Of a DNA stretch of 64,000 bases, positions 39,184-47,526 are shown one piece after another. The stretch is from Marinobacter salicampi (GTDB lineage: Bacteria > Pseudomonadota > Gammaproteobacteria > Pseudomonadales > Oleiphilaceae), in assembly GCF_011074795.1 (NCBI RefSeq), contig NZ_JAAMPF010000001.1, positions 1 through 64,000 of the forward strand, in the 5' to 3' direction. Position 1 is the stretch's first letter, and every line of letters begins with the position of its first letter. Below the pieces are notes generated by a model, which saw nothing but the letters and a program-made list of their open reading frames with translations, did not search any database and was not told the DNA's origin. The translations under genes and the position numbers were made by a program.

Positions 39184-42114
39184 ATGGATTTTTACATGTA
39201 CGCAGAACGCTTCCTGCCCCCCAAGCTTTACCGTCTGCCGTTATTGGCTTTCCTCCTCATGATCACTGGTCTGACGGGCTGCAAGACCGAGAAAGATCCC
39301 GACGACCCGACTGTACTTGGTCGTCCCGCGCCTCGGGCCTACCTTGGCGTAGAGTATTACTACAATTTCGGAGCCTATGGCGGCGAGAGAATACTGGATT
39401 ACTCGCTCACCAATGCGCCTTCCTGGCTGGCTCTCGAAGACACCAGCAACAAGGCCCGCCAAGGCATCATCATGCGGGGTGTGCCCGGCCTCACCGGAGG
39501 TAACCGGGGCAAGAGCGACCTGGGTACCACTGAGAACGTGACTCTGCTGACTACAGATGGTCGTGAGGTTGGCGTTCAGCCCTTCAAGATAGAAGTACGA
39601 CAGAATGTGCTCAGTCTGGAAGCCGAGGGGTTCGAGGAGGGCGTATATCCCGAGGCTCGGGAACAGGAGGGGGAAGAGTTCTGCCAGTTACCGGATCTTG
39701 GCGAAGTGGATGATCCGGATGACGAGCGGAGGACCGGAAGTCATACCTTTACCAAGCAGATCTATGGGGAGGACGGCCAGGCCACCGGCGAGCAACAGCG
39801 CACCAAACCCACGACACCCGTGCTGGTCCGGGTCCAGTTGGACCAGCCTTCGGTCACCCGAATAAAAGTTGCCTTCGAGCTTGATAGTGATTTCGACCCC
39901 GAGGCGTGTGACAGCGATCTCACTCCTCCACACCAGAGGTGCACGCACAGCAACGTCAACAGGGGCAGGGCTATCATTGGCCAGGATATTGTCGGGCTGG
40001 GCAGTGCTAGCGCCGATAAATTGCCTGTCCCGGACTACCTCCGGTATCTGCCGGATGCCGAGGGCAACCTCACCAAAGGCGTACTGACTTTGGAGCCTGG
40101 CATCACCGACTGTTATATACGGCTGGAAGTTGTGTCTGACGATGTGCCGGAAGAGCTCGAGCTTTTTACCATGACGCTGACAGATGTTCGTGAAGGTCTT
40201 GCTTCGGTAGGCAGTGCGGACGAAGGCGTCACCCAGACCCTGAGAATTCGTGATCAGGAAACCGTGGTGTCATTCGAAACCCTTTCAGGAGCCGCCCGGG
40301 ACGTCATTAACGCCAACGAAACCCGAACGTATGTGGCAAAGCTCGCAAATCGTCTTGATCAGGATGCGACCTACAGAGTAAGGCTTGGTGAAGATGAAGG
40401 CACCAGCGCAGAGCCGGGGGTGGATTATATCGTCCAACTACCCGACCCTGAGCAGGAAGGCGCCTGGGTCACGGTTGAAGAGCTGGAATTTCCCGCCGGT
40501 CAGGATCGTCTCGAGTTCCGTATCGAAGCACTCAATCAGAGCCAGGTTGAAGTGGATAACGACAAACTCATCATTCTCAACGCCGACGAGCGCTTCCAGG
40601 ATGGTCGCGAATTCTATGCGGCCACTCAGGAGACCGGGCTGCGTCTGTCCATCAACGAACTGGTGTCGGCTCTGGAAGTAGGCGGAGCCGGAGATTTCAT
40701 TCCGACCGATATGGCCACAGCCCGCGATGGTCAGATCGCTCTGGTTGGGGTAGATGTTACGGGCGCCCTGGGAGAAGGGCAAAACGCCGTATGGCTCATC
40801 GTATACGACCGCAAGGGCGCTATGATCCACTCCGGTGTAGTGGCGGAACCCATGGGTGACCTGGAAGCCTCGCCACCGGTGGTTGCCTATAACGAACGAT
40901 CTGCAGAGGTGGGCGATGCCACCATCACGCAGCGTGAACTGGCGGTGGCCTACGGCTCCCGGGCGAGCCTTGCCGGAAGTGCGCAGCAGGGCGGGCTGGA
41001 TGCCATAACAGTCCTGCTTCGCTTTGATTCAGCTTCACTCAACCCATACGTAATGGTTTGGCAAACCCAGACCGGCACTGCGGGCAATGACGTGCCCCGA
41101 GGCGCTGTCATGGACCGGCAGGGCAACGTCTTTGTCGCCGGGGAGACCACCGGCGCCTGGCATGCCGGAAGCTCGAGGGGTCGGATTGATACCTATGTCC
41201 AGCGTATCGGTACTGAACTGGACGGCAATAACGAAATTGCAAAGGTGGCCTGGACGCGGCAGGTTGGGTCCGCGCTAGACGATGTTGTCAACAATGTGAG
41301 CGTCCAGAACAGCAGTGCACTGGTTATGGGCAATAGTAGCGGTAGCGTAGAGGGTGAGCCGCAACTGGGTGGTCGCGACCTGTTCTTCTATACCGCTGCT
41401 ACGGCTGACGGACGAGTAACGGTTCGCCAGCGAGGCACCCAAGCGAATGAAGCTGTTCATGATGCGCTGCTGGCAGGAAGCACCCTTTGGTTCGCGGTAA
41501 GCCCAGAGAAATACACCCGCCAGGAACAGGTAAATGAAAACAACAACGAGATCGAAGCCTTCCTGACGAGCCAGGCACTTGGTAGTGAGGCTGCATCTGT
41601 GCTGGCCTATAACACCTCGGGCAACTCTGAGGCGGCACTGACACTCAACGATGTCAATGACAACGCTCTTGATCATTTCCGTCATATCGTCAGCTTCAAT
41701 TCGGGTGTGGTGACCGGCGGCAAGACAACAGGCCAGTTTGATCCGGACCTTGATACGGTTCTAGCGGGAAGCACGCCCATGCTGGCACGTTTTGACGAAA
41801 TACAGCCTGAGCCTGAGCCTGAGGACGAAGGTGAAGACAATAACGCTGAAGGTTCCGATGGAGAGTCAGAAGACGGAGTCAACGTTATTGCAGATCAAGA
41901 TGATCAGGAACAGGCGGGTCCTGTGGTTGCCCCGGGGATCGAAGAACGCTGGCGTGCTCAGCCTGCCATCGGAAATGCCCTGGTCGACGGTCTGATACAG
42001 TACCGCGGCGATAAACTGATTTCGCTAATCCAGCGTGGTTCAGAAACATCGAGGACCTGGGACCTTGTGCTATTCAGTGGCGAAGGTAGACAGTTGAACC
42101 CCGCTACACCATGA
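39184..42114 (+). CDS. Very large outer-membrane-type lipoprotein, Calx-beta/propeller-like
   Basis: A 976-residue protein with a lipoprotein signal: hydrophobic LPLLAFLLMITGLTGC with lipobox LTGC and lipidated Cys33. No aspartate follows the cysteine (next residues KT), so outer-membrane sorting is expected. The middle (about 210-500) has repeated beta-rich stretches with acidic loops resembling Calx-beta domains; about 520-900 has repeated motifs of the type RGAVMDRQGNVFVAGET, as in SBBP-type beta-propellers. Near the C terminus there is a very acidic low-complexity run (EPEPEPEDEGEDNNAEGSDG and more). The function is unknown; surface scaffolding or adhesion is a guess. A second ATG at 39196 is also possible. 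It ends 14 bases from a convergent CBS gene. Confidence 0.8.
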   Translation: MDFYMYAERFLPPKLYRLPLLAFLLMITGLTGCKTEKDPDDPTVLGRPAPRAYLGVEYYYNFGAYGGERILDYSLTNAPSWLALEDTSNKARQGIIMRGVPGLTGGNRGKSDLGTTENVTLLTTDGREVGVQPFKIEVRQNVLSLEAEGFEEGVYPEAREQEGEEFCQLPDLGEVDDPDDERRTGSHTFTKQIYGEDGQATGEQQRTKPTTPVLVRVQLDQPSVTRIKVAFELDSDFDPEACDSDLTPPHQRCTHSNVNRGRAIIGQDIVGLGSASADKLPVPDYLRYLPDAEGNLTKGVLTLEPGITDCYIRLEVVSDDVPEELELFTMTLTDVREGLASVGSADEGVTQTLRIRDQETVVSFETLSGAARDVINANETRTYVAKLANRLDQDATYRVRLGEDEGTSAEPGVDYIVQLPDPEQEGAWVTVEELEFPAGQDRLEFRIEALNQSQVEVDNDKLIILNADERFQDGREFYAATQETGLRLSINELVSALEVGGAGDFIPTDMATARDGQIALVGVDVTGALGEGQNAVWLIVYDRKGAMIHSGVVAEPMGDLEASPPVVAYNERSAEVGDATITQRELAVAYGSRASLAGSAQQGGLDAITVLLRFDSASLNPYVMVWQTQTGTAGNDVPRGAVMDRQGNVFVAGETTGAWHAGSSRGRIDTYVQRIGTELDGNNEIAKVAWTRQVGSALDDVVNNVSVQNSSALVMGNSSGSVEGEPQLGGRDLFFYTAATADGRVTVRQRGTQANEAVHDALLAGSTLWFAVSPEKYTRQEQVNENNNEIEAFLTSQALGSEAASVLAYNTSGNSEAALTLNDVNDNALDHFRHIVSFNSGVVTGGKTTGQFDPDLDTVLAGSTPMLARFDEIQPEPEPEDEGEDNNAEGSDGESEDGVNVIADQDDQEQAGPVVAPGIEERWRAQPAIGNALVDGLIQYRGDKLISLIQRGSETSRTWDLVLFSGEGRQLNPATP

Positions 42115-42128
42115 CAGTCGGCGGCTCT

Positions 42129-42761
42129 CTAGACCGCGCCTGCCTGTCGGCTTATGTCGGCGTAAAGCCTGAGGTAATCGGTACTGGTCACAATGCCAAC
42201 GGTGCTGCCGTCCCGGTCGAGAACCAGCGCCGCGTTGAGCTGATGCGCCAGCATGAGTCTTGCAAGTTGATGGGCGTCTGTTTCCGGCGTGGCGGTCAGA
42301 AAAGACGGAAGCTCCACCTGACTGAAACTCTGGGACCTAGGGTCGGTCTGGTTCGTATTTAGCCAGCCCAGCAGCCAGCGTAACTCGATAAGCCCGGCTA
42401 CCACCTCCTGGGCAATGATGACCATGTGATGAACCCCATGCTCTTCCATTGCCCGGATGGCTTCGTCCATGGTGGCGGAAGCGGAAAGGTAGTAGACGGT
42501 TCCCGTGCACAGCTTTGATACCGGGAGGTAAGGGCGTTGAGCCTCGGGTTCACTCTCAGACGCTTCCCCATATTCGGCAAAGGCCCGTCGGGCAGTAACC
42601 TGCTGAGCATTTAAAAAAGCCGCGTCTGTGGCCTCACCGCTACTCGCTGCGGATCTCTGAATTTCTGGGCTCTCTCCCACCTGACCTACCCGTCGCCCCC
42701 TGACACTGTCGGGAAGGCGGGTGGGAACGGGTCGTCCGGGCTCGCTTACATGGATTGACAT
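42129..42761 (-). CDS. CBS-domain pair protein
   Basis: A 210-residue protein with about 75 disordered N-terminal residues (Ser/Glu/Arg-rich) and a C-terminal pair of CBS motifs: CTGTVYYLSASATMDEAIRAM...GVHHMVI (about 85-115) and FLTATPETDAHQLARLMLAHQLNAALVLDRDGSTVGIVTSTDYLRLY. CBS pairs bind adenosine nucleotides and act as energy sensors; no catalytic domain is attached. It is monocistronic with a weak ribosome site. Confidence 0.82.
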   Translation of the reverse strand: MSIHVSEPGRPVPTRLPDSVRGRRVGQVGESPEIQRSAASSGEATDAAFLNAQQVTARRAFAEYGEASESEPEAQRPYLPVSKLCTGTVYYLSASATMDEAIRAMEEHGVHHMVIIAQEVVAGLIELRWLLGWLNTNQTDPRSQSFSQVELPSFLTATPETDAHQLARLMLAHQLNAALVLDRDGSTVGIVTSTDYLRLYADISRQAGAV

Positions 42762-42813
42762 ATTAGGTCCAGTTTATCGTCTAGATAAGCTTATCGGCCT
42801 AAACAAACATAAC

Positions 42814-44721
42814 TCAAGCGATCTTCTTTTGCTCCTGGGTCCGGCAGCGAGCTGGTTCCAGTCGTAGACTGACTGATCTTGGCAAGGCCTGGGGCTGCCC
42901 CGTTATTCGGTCAGCGAGATATTCGGCCAGCAAGGGCGCATAGGCCAACCCTTTACTCCCCAGGCCGGTAAACAGATCCATACCTTCGAGTTCCTCCCCA
43001 GACCGGCTGGTTAGCGCACCCACTGCGGGCTGATAATCGAAGGTCGTACAGCGAAAAGCTACCCGTCCCTCAAGACTGTGCGGCTCAGGCGTGTCCCCTT
43101 GCCATATGCCGGGCAGGTTAGCCTCGAGCTGGGCAAGGTTCTCCTGATGACTGGCCGGTGAAAGGGCAGGCGAGGCATCATGAAGATCAAACGTGGCGCC
43201 TGTCAGACATTGACCATCATGAGCCGGGTTGAGGTAGCATGAGCCGCAGATCACAGCTTTTGGTGCCTTAATGTCTACGGCCGGCAACGACGTTACCTGG
43301 CCTCGGATCGGCTTGAAACGGAAATGGCCTGCAACCGGTAGCAGTGCCGGGGTGGTATGACCGGCGCACAGCACCACATGATCGCTGACCACCTCAGGAT
43401 GGCCGTTGCTGGATATGTGCCAACGGCCATTGCAGGGCATCAACCGATTAACGGGGTAGTTGTAGCTTGCATGAATGCCCGGGTGGTCGAGCAGAAGCCG
43501 ACAGATCTTCGCCGGTTCCAGCCACCCCCCATCAGGAAACCAGAGCCCGCCTCGGGTCACCTCAAAATCGCTTAGCTTACGGGCTTCCTCGATACTGACA
43601 GGACGCACCACCTCGCTTGGGTAGTCATTACGGGCGCAAAAACGCCGCTGCCTGTCGGCTTCCTGTTCACTCCAGGCCAACTGGAGCAGGCCTGTCGGGT
43701 GCCAGTAACCGGCTCCGCAATTGCGATAAAAGCGCTGACTGTGAAGGAGAGCCGAAAGGGCCAGCCGGCTCTGGTAGTTGAAGTCGACCCCAAGCTTTAC
43801 GTAGAGAGCCCCTTGCCTGTTTCCTGAAGCGGCTGCACCGGGCTTGTCGCCGGCATCGACTACGCAGACTTGGTGGCCACGCTCCGCCAGGTTTCGGGCC
43901 AGGAGGGCCCCGGCGATTCCGGTACCTATTATGGCTATTTTTTTCCTGGGGCGTTCAGGCCGCCGGCCCGGCACAGCGGAAGGACGGAGCACCCCGGTTA
44001 TACGATCTTCGTGCCCTGTCGCTGGCGAGAAGGCGAACCCGGCGACCTCAAGTTCTTCAACAGTTTGGGCACTTGTCGTGGCGTCGAGGAACAAGGTGGC
44101 GCCGGTGCGGCAGTGGCTGATCATTGCCGCTACCGGAAGAACAGGCTGGCCCTGGTGGTGCTGCCTGGACAAGGCGCATGCACTGAACCAGGCGTCCGCG
44201 TTGAAGGCGAGGTCCTGCCAGGCCGGGTCTGGATCGCCCAGGTAAAGGCTGAGTTTTACTCGCCCTCCGGCAAAACAGAGGCGATGCAAACCAGAGGTCA
44301 GGGGCGGATAGTTGCCGATCAGCTCTTGTGACAAAGAACGGAGTTCAGGCCAGAATTCTGCAATCTTTGCCAGATCAGTCGGGCTGAGGGGGAACGGTTC
44401 GACAGCGACAAAGTGCAGTACCCTTCCGTTTTCAGTGGCAGCCCCGGCCCAAGTCTGCCATACCAGCAAAAACTCAAGCCCGGCGCCGAAACCCTCCTGG
44501 GCGATCACGAAGTGGTCGCCATCAGCCAAGGTTTTGAAACGGCTAGTCAGGCCATGAGCATGGATGACCTCCTGAGTCACCATGGGGTCCGTTTCAAGGT
44601 GCCGTGCTGGCCTTGTTCCGACCTGTAACCCTAACCTTACAACAGGCCGATTATCAATCCACTGAATACGAGCCGCGGCGATGGATGGTGCTCGGCTGGT
44701 GGTAGTGTCGCTGGCTAGCAT
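42814..44721 (-). CDS. mnmC: tRNA mnm5s2U34 biosynthesis protein MnmC, methyltransferase half degenerate
   Basis: A 635-residue two-domain protein. The C-terminal half (from about 260) is a DAO-type FAD oxidoreductase with KIAIIGTGIAGALLA, ASGNRQGALYVKLG and a terminal GLGSKGLAYAPLLAEYLAD; this half removes the carboxymethyl group from cmnm5s2U34. The N-terminal half aligns with the SAM methyltransferase domain (FVIAQEGFGAGLEFLLVWQ at 71-89; PDPAWQDL and ADAWF at 175-179), but the usual motif after DAWF (LDGFAPAKNPxMW) is replaced by SACALSRQHH, removing the catalytic aspartate. The start at 44721 lies four bases after the ppi stop, implying coupling; an upstream extension overlapping that gene is rejected. 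Confidence 0.85.
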   Translation of the reverse strand: MLASDTTTSRAPSIAAARIQWIDNRPVVRLGLQVGTRPARHLETDPMVTQEVIHAHGLTSRFKTLADGDHFVIAQEGFGAGLEFLLVWQTWAGAATENGRVLHFVAVEPFPLSPTDLAKIAEFWPELRSLSQELIGNYPPLTSGLHRLCFAGGRVKLSLYLGDPDPAWQDLAFNADAWFSACALSRQHHQGQPVLPVAAMISHCRTGATLFLDATTSAQTVEELEVAGFAFSPATGHEDRITGVLRPSAVPGRRPERPRKKIAIIGTGIAGALLARNLAERGHQVCVVDAGDKPGAAASGNRQGALYVKLGVDFNYQSRLALSALLHSQRFYRNCGAGYWHPTGLLQLAWSEQEADRQRRFCARNDYPSEVVRPVSIEEARKLSDFEVTRGGLWFPDGGWLEPAKICRLLLDHPGIHASYNYPVNRLMPCNGRWHISSNGHPEVVSDHVVLCAGHTTPALLPVAGHFRFKPIRGQVTSLPAVDIKAPKAVICGSCYLNPAHDGQCLTGATFDLHDASPALSPASHQENLAQLEANLPGIWQGDTPEPHSLEGRVAFRCTTFDYQPAVGALTSRSGEELEGMDLFTGLGSKGLAYAPLLAEYLADRITGQPQALPRSVSLRLEPARCRTQEQKKIA

Positions 44722-44725
44722 GTGA

Positions 44726-45346
44726 TCAGTTTTCCAGACGGCGGATATCCTGGATGATGACAGGCTCCTTGGGTACGTCAGCCATACCCTGGCTGCGTCC
44801 AGTCGGCTTCGCGGCGATGGCATCTACGACGCCCATGCCCTCGGTCACCCGCCCGAAAACGGTATAACCCGCGCCGTTTGGCCCGGCGTTCAGATAGGCG
44901 TTGTCCACCAGGTTGATAAAAAACTGGGAAGTCGCCGAGTCGGGTGCATTCGTTCGCGCCATGGCTATTGTGCCGCGAAGATTTTTGACCGTTGGCTTGG
45001 CTTCGTTCTTTATCGGGCTGCCTGTGGATTTCCGTTCCATTGTCTCTGTGAAGCCGCCCCCTTGGACCATGAAGCCCGGAATAACCCGGTGGAAGATGGT
45101 TCCCTGATAGAAGTCGTCTTCAGCGTAGCTCAAAAAATTGGCGACGGTTTCGGGTGCCACATCTGGTCGGAGCATAACTTCGATATTGCCCTCGGATGTC
45201 TCAATGACGACCCTGGGCATTGCACTGCCTTCTTCCTTGCTCTGCTTGCCAGTCTCATCAGTGTCAGATTGGGCCAATACCATGGTAGAAAAAACCAGCG
45301 AGCAGAAAACAATGGATAATACGTTGAACGGTTTACTAAGGGTCAT
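44726..45346 (-). CDS. Periplasmic peptidyl-prolyl isomerase, cyclophilin type
   Basis: A 206-residue cyclophilin with a signal peptide (about residues 1-25, cleavage near VLA-QS), a short acidic linker, and a PPIase domain of about 165 residues. Catalytic residues are recognisable in FHRVIPGFMVQGG, MARTNAPDSATSQFFINL and GYTVFGRV. It corresponds to the PpiA class that speeds prolyl isomerisation in the periplasm. It is followed directly by mnmC, an unusual partner because mnmC is cytosolic. Confidence 0.93.
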   Translation of the reverse strand: MTLSKPFNVLSIVFCSLVFSTMVLAQSDTDETGKQSKEEGSAMPRVVIETSEGNIEVMLRPDVAPETVANFLSYAEDDFYQGTIFHRVIPGFMVQGGGFTETMERKSTGSPIKNEAKPTVKNLRGTIAMARTNAPDSATSQFFINLVDNAYLNAGPNGAGYTVFGRVTEGMGVVDAIAAKPTGRSQGMADVPKEPVIIQDIRRLEN

Positions 45347-45706
45347 GGTTCTTGCTCTCTCATATTCAGGGTCTTGAGGGACGCTAATCCGACGCCGGAA
45401 ATCGTGGCTTCACTTTAACAGATCTGCCTGACCCTTCGCTTGCACAGAATGTAATCTGGCCAATGAAAGGCGATTATTACATTAATCGATTGTAGGGCAA
45501 TGTAAGTTTACAGGTTAAGCCTGAATGTCCTTCGATTTCATGCTCGGTAATGCTGTGTTACGTAATTAAGTGAAGCGTTTCTGTACAGGCATCTTCGAAT
45601 CTCATCATGATGTCCTTACATTCCGGACGCCGGCAAACGGACGCCATCGTTCTGTCCGGCGATAGGGCTCAAGGCCTGGTCATGGTGTGCCCTAAAAGGA
45701 GAAGTC
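45347..45706. other. A/T-rich intergenic region between ppi and the MshEN gene
   Basis: No gene is supported in these 360 bases. The 5'-flanking DNA of two divergent genes contains many palindromes, including the four 7-mers listed separately, CGATTA-TTACAT-TAATCG at 45471-45488 and TTACGTAA at 45558-45565. Confidence 0.6.
45448..45622. promoter_or_regulatory. Four-copy AATGTAA/TTACATT operator-like array
   Basis: AATGTAA occurs at 45448-45454 and 45499-45505, and its reverse complement TTACATT at 45477-45483 and 45616-45622, so orientations alternate. The 45477-45505 pair forms an inverted repeat with a 15-bp gap. A 7-mer of this composition should almost never occur four times in 175 bp by chance. 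The binding protein is unknown. Confidence 0.5.
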
Positions 45707-46453
45707 ATGAAGATTTCACAGAACCATCAGGAAAAATCACGGCTGGGGCGGTTGCTGGTCACTCGTGGCTATGTCTCCGAAACCCAGCTAGAGCAGGGCC
45801 TGAGCTTACAGAGGGAAACCGGTCAGCGTCTTGGTGAGGCTTTGGTTCAGGCAGGCTGGATCTCGGAGCGCGAGCTTTACCGGGTCCTGAAACATCAGAC
45901 GCGATACCGCCATGCGGTCGCATTGGTCGCTATGGTGTCATTACCACTTCAGCCCTTGGTTTCCTTTGCCTCTACCGCTTCATCTGGCCATGAGAACATA
46001 CCATCCGCGGGTGAGCTCTATGGCACAGGCTCACGTCTGCAGCCCATGAATGATTTTGAGCTGGCGCAGGCTTCAGCCCAGGGCGCGGAGCAGTTTCTGA
46101 GTCGCATCGGTAACGTAGCATTGATGGCATCGACGGACCGGGAAGAGCTCGAGGCAGGAAACCGCGATGCAGATGCTTTGAAGGGGCTCAGCCTTGCGGC
46201 CTATTCCTTTATGCCGGTCCTCGGCTTTCTCGACTATGACGTTCAGGTAACCGGCGTCCATTACAGCGATGCAAGGCCGAGGTTCCGGCTAGTGGAAACA
46301 GGCGGGCTTGAATTTGCGCTTCCGGAACGGATCGAGCAGATTCGGCTCGACAATATATCAGTCGCCGGCAGCCCGGGCCCGTCAATGGGTAATGTGAGTC
46401 TGCATAATATCCAGTTCAGCTCCCAGTCGCGAATGACCATTCACGTTCGTTAG
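45707..46453 (+). CDS. MshEN-domain membrane protein, predicted cyclic di-GMP binder
   Basis: A 248-residue protein of unusual architecture. Residues 12-35 and 41-64 are two 24-residue copies of the RLGxxLxxxGxIxxxxLxxxLxxQ motif, separated by exactly five residues, which is the published cyclic di-GMP binding form of the MshEN domain found at the start of MshE/GspE-type ATPases. Here no ATPase follows. Instead a basic stretch (RYRH) precedes one hydrophobic segment (about 71-90), then a roughly 155-residue presumably periplasmic part with beta-rich C-terminal strands (LVETGGLEFALPERIEQIRLDNISVAG). AAGGAG precedes the ATG. It lies next to flagellar genes and ends at a shared terminator with flgN. 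Function unknown; a cyclic di-GMP responsive membrane factor is inferred. Confidence 0.8.
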   Translation: MKISQNHQEKSRLGRLLVTRGYVSETQLEQGLSLQRETGQRLGEALVQAGWISERELYRVLKHQTRYRHAVALVAMVSLPLQPLVSFASTASSGHENIPSAGELYGTGSRLQPMNDFELAQASAQGAEQFLSRIGNVALMASTDREELEAGNRDADALKGLSLAAYSFMPVLGFLDYDVQVTGVHYSDARPRFRLVETGGLEFALPERIEQIRLDNISVAGSPGPSMGNVSLHNIQFSSQSRMTIHVR

Positions 46454-46470
46454 CAGGACGCCGGAAACAC

Positions 46471-46523
46471 AAAAAACCGGAGCCCCGGGTCAGCTGATCG
46501 TCTGACCCGGGGCTCCGGCTTTC
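46471..46523. terminator. Bidirectional terminator between the MshEN gene and flgN
   Basis: A perfect 17-bp stem (46477-46493 with 46502-46518) has an 8-nt loop. An A6 run precedes it, giving a U tract for flgN on the minus strand; on the plus strand CTTTCT follows, a weaker tract. Confidence 0.93.
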
Positions 46524-46534
46524 TGGCTAATGAA

Positions 46535-47005
46535 TCAGGCGCTGGCCAGGATGTTCCTATGGCCCAGCGATGTTTGCTGGCCACTGGCCCCGTATAGCTT
46601 GGCCTGGCTTGCTGAGCCCCGGAAGATGTCAGTCAGGCGCGAGAGTCGCTGCTGTAAATGGCCGACAATGCGGTTGTTGACGCTGTTGAGTTCCTGGCAG
46701 GCCTTGAGTTCAGTCTCGGCCGCGCTCCATAGGGCAGTCAGTTCCGGCAGCCCTGCGCTTCGGATAAATTGGGAGGGATTGCCGGTTTCGGGCCGATAGC
46801 CCATGCCCACCAGCGCATGAATCTTCTGCTTGGCCCGACTTCGAATCTGGTCAAGCAGCTCATTCTTTTGCTGGGTGAAGGGGTCGATCGCTTTGACGTC
46901 AGAGGCCTTGAGAGCCTCTTTCTCGGCAATCAGAACCTGTAATAGCTCATGCAGAGATTTCAGGTCATTCCCTAACAACTGCTTCAGTTCGTTGATCGCT
47001 GCCAT
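46535..47005 (-). CDS. flgN: Flagellar export chaperone FlgN
   Basis: A 156-residue all-helical protein beginning MAAINELKQLLGNDLKSLHELLQVLIAEKEALKASD, the FlgN family pattern, with heptad-like leucines. FlgN binds the hook-filament junction proteins FlgK and FlgL before export. A TTG start at 47020, overlapping the flgM stop, is possible; ATG 47005 with GGATGA upstream is preferred. It is cotranscribed with flgM. Confidence 0.88.
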   Translation of the reverse strand: MAAINELKQLLGNDLKSLHELLQVLIAEKEALKASDVKAIDPFTQQKNELLDQIRSRAKQKIHALVGMGYRPETGNPSQFIRSAGLPELTALWSAAETELKACQELNSVNNRIVGHLQQRLSRLTDIFRGSASQAKLYGASGQQTSLGHRNILASA

Positions 47006-47012
47006 AGCCTGT

Positions 47013-47330
47013 TCATCCAAAAATGCTGTTATCCATGTCTAGCATTTTCTGGGCCAGTTTCTCGGCGTCAACCTTGTAGGAACCGTCAGCAAGAGCTGCT
47101 TTGATCTCTTCAACCCGCGCGTCATCCACTTCCGGATAGCTGGCCAGTTGCTGTTCGATCTGCTTCAGGTCCTTTGCCTGGGCACTCAGGCTGACATTCT
47201 CACCCTGGGTTTTGGGGGCCTGCGCCTGTTCAGCCGCTGGCTGCTGTGGCTGGCTGGTCTGGGGCTTGTCGGTTACGGTCTTCTGGGTGTTGACCTGGCC
47301 GCGGCCGACTCCATTGAAGTCAACTGTCAT
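47013..47330 (-). CDS. flgM: Anti-sigma-28 factor FlgM
   Basis: A 105-residue protein. The N-terminal half is disordered and Gln/Pro-rich with the family start MTVDFNGVG; the C-terminal half (from VSLSAQAKDLKQIEQQLASYPEVDDARVEEIKAALADGSY region, about 58-95) is the FliA-binding segment. FlgM holds FliA inactive until it is exported through the completed hook. The frame is open upstream to 47432 but would run through the sigma-28 promoter, so ATG 47330 is chosen. Confidence 0.92.
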   Translation of the reverse strand: MTVDFNGVGRGQVNTQKTVTDKPQTSQPQQPAAEQAQAPKTQGENVSLSAQAKDLKQIEQQLASYPEVDDARVEEIKAALADGSYKVDAEKLAQKMLDMDNSIFG

Positions 47331-47391
47331 GGCAGTACCTACTTTTGGTGAGCCCGTTAATTCTCCGGGGCATAATTGGGTCGTTACCTGA

Positions 47392-47418
47392 ATAACGGCC
47401 GTGGTCTGAACTTCTTTA
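47392..47418 (-). promoter_or_regulatory. Sigma-28 (FliA) promoter of flgMN
   Basis: On the minus strand TAAAGAAG, exactly 11 bases, then GCCGTTAT. The consensus is TAAAGTTT-N11-GCCGATAA. It lies about 60 bases upstream of the flgM start, so FlgM would be made under the factor it inhibits. Confidence 0.8.
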
Positions 47419-47526
47419 GCGTTTGCGGGCAAAAAAAGATTACAAATTTTTTAGTGACTATCCTGGATCAGCGGCAGTTGTCTGCCGACCAGCGGCAAAC
47501 CTGTGCCGGACTGGGTAGGCCGTTTG

